In this document: positions 61,797-64,000 of the stretch, piece after piece
How positions within the stretch are numbered: the first letter of the stretch is position 1
Layout: each line of letters begins with the position of its first letter
Source: Robiginitalea aurantiaca
Lineage (GTDB): Bacteria > Bacteroidota > Bacteroidia > Flavobacteriales > Flavobacteriaceae
DNA length: 64,000 nt
Assembly (NCBI RefSeq): GCF_030380815.1
Contig: NZ_JAUDUY010000001.1
Location: 62,001 to 126,000, forward strand
Direction: 5' to 3'
Position numbers and translations under genes: made by a program
Notes under the pieces: generated by a model
Databases searched by the model: none
Told to the model about the DNA's origin: nothing
What the model saw: only the letters and a program-made list of their open reading frames with translations

Positions 61797-62660
61797 ATGC
61801 CAAATTTAAAGGAAATACGAAATCGCATCGCATCGGTCTCTTCGACTATGCAGATTACCAGTGCCATGAAAATGGTATCTGCTGCAAAGCTGAAGAAAGC
61901 ACAGGATGCCATTACAGCTATGCGCCCGTATTCAGATAAACTGACAGAACTTCTTCAGAACCTGAGTGCGAATCTGGACGCAGATACTGCGAGCAACTAC
62001 GCGGATGTTCGAAAGGTTGATAAAGTACTCATTGTTTCCATAAGCTCTAACCGGGGACTTTGTGGAGCCTTTAACTCGAATATCGTCAAACAAAGTGTTT
62101 CGCTGGTTCAGGGGGAATACGGCAATAAGCAAGTAGACTTTGTAACTATTGGAAAAAAGGCAGATGATCTTTTAAGCAAGCGGCATACCGTTGTGTCTAA
62201 CCACAACAAGGTATACGACAACCTCACTTTTGAAGAGGTTGCTCCGATTGCAGAGGACCTGATGGCGCATTTTACTGAGGGGCGCTACGATCGTATTCTA
62301 CTGGTTTACAACAGGTTTAAAAATGCAGCCACACAGATTGTAATTACAGAGCAATTCCTGCCGATTCAGGCAGAGGTTGAATCTGAACAACAGGGATCTG
62401 CCGATTATATTTATGAACCCTCCGAAGCCGAAATTGTAGAACAACTCATTCCAAAATCCCTGAAAACGCAATTGTTTAAGGCGATCAGGGATTCGTATGC
62501 CGGCGAACACGGAGCCCGTATGACGGCAATGCACAAAGCGACGGATAACGCAGGAGATTTAAAAGACCAACTGACACTTACCTACAACAAGGCCCGTCAG
62601 GCGGCTATTACAAATGAAATCCTGGAGATCGTTGGAGGCGCTGAGGCGCTTAACAATTAA
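61797..62660 (+). CDS. atpG: ATP synthase F1 subunit gamma
   Basis: 287 residues. N-terminal PNLKEIRNRIASVSSTMQITSAMKMVSAAKL and C-terminal ARQAAITNEILEIVGGAEAL form the coiled-coil shaft. Last gene of the operon: a strong terminator lies 22 bases later. The beta and epsilon genes (atpD and atpC) are not next; in Bacteroidota they usually lie elsewhere. Confidence 0.96.
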   Translation: MPNLKEIRNRIASVSSTMQITSAMKMVSAAKLKKAQDAITAMRPYSDKLTELLQNLSANLDADTASNYADVRKVDKVLIVSISSNRGLCGAFNSNIVKQSVSLVQGEYGNKQVDFVTIGKKADDLLSKRHTVVSNHNKVYDNLTFEEVAPIAEDLMAHFTEGRYDRILLVYNRFKNAATQIVITEQFLPIQAEVESEQQGSADYIYEPSEAEIVEQLIPKSLKTQLFKAIRDSYAGEHGARMTAMHKATDNAGDLKDQLTLTYNKARQAAITNEILEIVGGAEALNN

Positions 62661-62681
62661 TGTGTCCTGGAATAAGATAAA

Positions 62682-62709
62682 AACCCTGGCGTCTTGCCGG
62701 GGTTTTTTA
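62682..62709 (+). terminator. Rho-independent terminator of the ATP synthase operon
   Basis: AACCCTGGC (62682-62690) pairs with GCCGGGGTT (62696-62704) around loop GTCTT, with one G-U pair, followed by a T-run (62703-62708). Confidence 0.9.
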
Positions 62710-62765
62710 TTTGCCCAAAGGTGATTGCATACCCCCCCGAGGAAACCGAAAGTGCAATTTCCATT

Positions 62766-62795
62766 TTTGGCATCAAAATTGGAAAGGTATCTTTA
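62766..62795 (+). promoter_or_regulatory. Candidate promoter before the small lipoprotein gene
   Basis: TTG (62767-62769), 18 bases, TATCTTTA (62788-62795), one base off TAnnTTTG; 22 bases before the ATG at 62818. Confidence 0.4.
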
Positions 62796-62817
62796 CAATC
62801 CTTCAGTATCGTTATTT

Positions 62818-63336
62818 ATGAGAATATCCGTCTGTTTTACCATCTTATTCACTGCGATAGGATTAATGAGTTGTAGCTCCCAAAAAAAACTGGAATCAGA
62901 CCCCCCGTTTTCGATAGAACGCCCTACGGTATCGTATTGGGCCGGAGGACGTGAGGAAAGTGGGACCGGAATGCGGTTTCAAGCCCGCTGGAACCCGGCC
63001 GACCCTTCTTCAATCGATGTGGACTCTCTTTATTTCAGGGGGAGGATTCTAAAATTAAACCGTGAGGAAACGGAAACCGGATTCCTGATTACCGGAACGT
63101 ATTTGACCCCAAGTTTTGCAAATTCAGACCTTATTATGCATGCCGATTCTTTGCGAGAGGTTGGGAATCAACCTCCAAAGCCACTGCCCGAGGGGAGAGA
63201 TTTCCCATTTGAACTGGGTCCGGATGAAGCCGTAATGTCTTATTTTGTAAAGTCTTCAGAAAAAAAGCACTACTATAAGATCAGCGGGGTGGTGGAAAAA
63301 ACAGGACGGAATTACCCGGAGCGGACAAAGAACTGA
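62818..63336 (+). CDS. Small lipoprotein of unknown function
   Basis: 172 residues from the ATG at 62818 (MRISVCFTILFTAIGLMSCSS), a lipoprotein signal with Cys19; a longer frame from 62725 would bury it. The mature part is polar and likely beta-rich, with no motif I recognise (PTVSYWAGGREESGTG, FELGPDEAVMSYF). It has its own candidate promoter after the ATP synthase terminator. Confidence 0.75.
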   Translation: MRISVCFTILFTAIGLMSCSSQKKLESDPPFSIERPTVSYWAGGREESGTGMRFQARWNPADPSSIDVDSLYFRGRILKLNREETETGFLITGTYLTPSFANSDLIMHADSLREVGNQPPKPLPEGRDFPFELGPDEAVMSYFVKSSEKKHYYKISGVVEKTGRNYPERTKN

Positions 63337-63391
63337 CTTTGCCGGCTCTCCCTAAATGCCTAATTTAGATTAAGATCTAACCCACGCCTAG

Positions 63392-64000
63392 TTGAAGCTT
63401 TTCAGGAAACTATTCAAGCAGACGTTCATTTATGGCCTTGCCACGGTGCTGCCCAGAATGCTCTCTTTCCTATTGCTTCCACTGTATTCTTCGGTCATGC
63501 CTCCCGGACTCTATGGTGAGGTTTCACTTGTATTTGTATGGTTTGCGATCTTCAATGTCCTTCTCGCCTACGGCATGGAGACTGCTTTTTTTCGTTTTTA
63601 CAGCAGAGAACCCGACAAGGAACGGGTGCATACCACTGCCCTGATCTCCATAGCTGCTTCTACACTGCTATTTCTGTGCAGCTTTCTGTTGTTTAAGGAC
63701 ACCCTTTCGGACCTTCTGAATATCGATCCGAGGTACATGGGGTATTTCATTGCCATCTTATGTCTGGATGCCCTTGTGATAATTCCCTTTGCCCGGCTCA
63801 GAGCAATGGAGCGACCGGCAGTTTACGCCATAGTTAAAATCGCTAATATTTGCGTAAACATGGGTTTTAACCTGTTTTTTCTGCTCTTACTGCCAAAACT
63901 GGCAGCCAGCGAAAGCGGGGGGGTCTGGAAGGCCCTGTACCGGCCGGATTTTGAGGTTAATTACATCCTGATTTCAAATGTGATCGCCAGCGGGATCACA
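63392..64000 (+). CDS. Polysaccharide flippase-like membrane protein, N-terminal part
   Basis: 203 codons are visible; the gene leaves the window at the right edge. The start is TTG at 63392: MKLFRKLFKQTFIYGLATVLPRM, then helices in the pattern of the polysaccharide-synthesis (MOP/PST) exporters (TFIYGLATVLPRMLSFLLLPLY, YGEVSLVF, GMETAFFRFYS). The last shows the usual second-helix block. It would export a lipid-linked saccharide or related lipid. It is a second member of the superfamily besides 29342-30664, but outside the polysaccharide locus. Confidence 0.82.
   Translation, partial: MKLFRKLFKQTFIYGLATVLPRMLSFLLLPLYSSVMPPGLYGEVSLVFVWFAIFNVLLAYGMETAFFRFYSREPDKERVHTTALISIAASTLLFLCSFLLFKDTLSDLLNIDPRYMGYFIAILCLDALVIIPFARLRAMERPAVYAIVKIANICVNMGFNLFFLLLLPKLAASESGGVWKALYRPDFEVNYILISNVIASGIT

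Overview
This window looks like a chromosomal segment of a marine-type member of the Flavobacteriaceae (Bacteroidota). Evidence: promoters of the Bacteroidota form TAnnTTTG sit 5-25 bases before many starts; type IX secretion and gliding genes are present (an sprE/porW homologue and a PorE-like OmpA protein); the F-type ATP synthase cluster stops at the gamma subunit, as is usual in this phylum; and several small genes belong to families I know only from flavobacteria (resembling DUF6341, DUF6427, DUF6747, DUF4837, DUF6909). I saw no tRNA, rRNA, CRISPR array, transposase or prophage gene. All family names are from reading the sequence; no database search was possible.

Layout. 0-16 kb is a housekeeping block: an SPFH protein (cut by the window edge), gltX and alkB on the minus strand, then a 1174-residue DUF4175-like protein, ybeY, mnmG, a methyltransferase, ompH, the minus-strand doxX/holB pair, pgk, a LysM lytic transglycosylase and a DUF4837 lipoprotein. 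Two parS-like sites flank mnmG, one an exact match to the 16-bp consensus, which suggests that this part of the chromosome lies near the replication origin and is bound by ParB. 16-21.8 kb holds a small membrane protein, the PorE-like OmpA protein, tatA, an M23 peptidase and a GH3-family protein.

21.9-42.1 kb is a surface-polysaccharide locus, all on the plus strand and tightly packed: a DUF6909-like protein, Wzz-like chain-length protein, rfbC, a fused dehydrogenase/oxidoreductase, a C-terminally shortened rfbD, wecB, a 26-codon remnant of wecC, the Wzx flippase, a pyruvyl transferase, two O-antigen polymerase/ligase-like membrane proteins, a GT4 glycosyltransferase, an acetyltransferase, a sulfotransferase, a deacetylase-like protein, a WecG-type transferase, the initiating phosphoglycosyltransferase, and ugd plus UDP-xylose synthase. 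Together they imply a Wzx/Wzy-made polymer decorated with acidic groups (pyruvate, sulfate, uronate). The rfbD and wecC damage on either side of wecB marks a deleted or replaced part of the locus.

42.2-50.4 kb returns to core and small clusters: purD, two flavobacterial membrane proteins, a DUF4254/GT9 pair, a TetR regulator, three arsenosugar-biosynthesis genes and a patatin. 50.4-64 kb holds a ferredoxin-type reductase, an ABC exporter pair, sprE, a bactofilin, an AtpI-like protein and a second small membrane protein, then atpB-E-F-H-A-G, a lipoprotein and the start of a second flippase that runs off the window.
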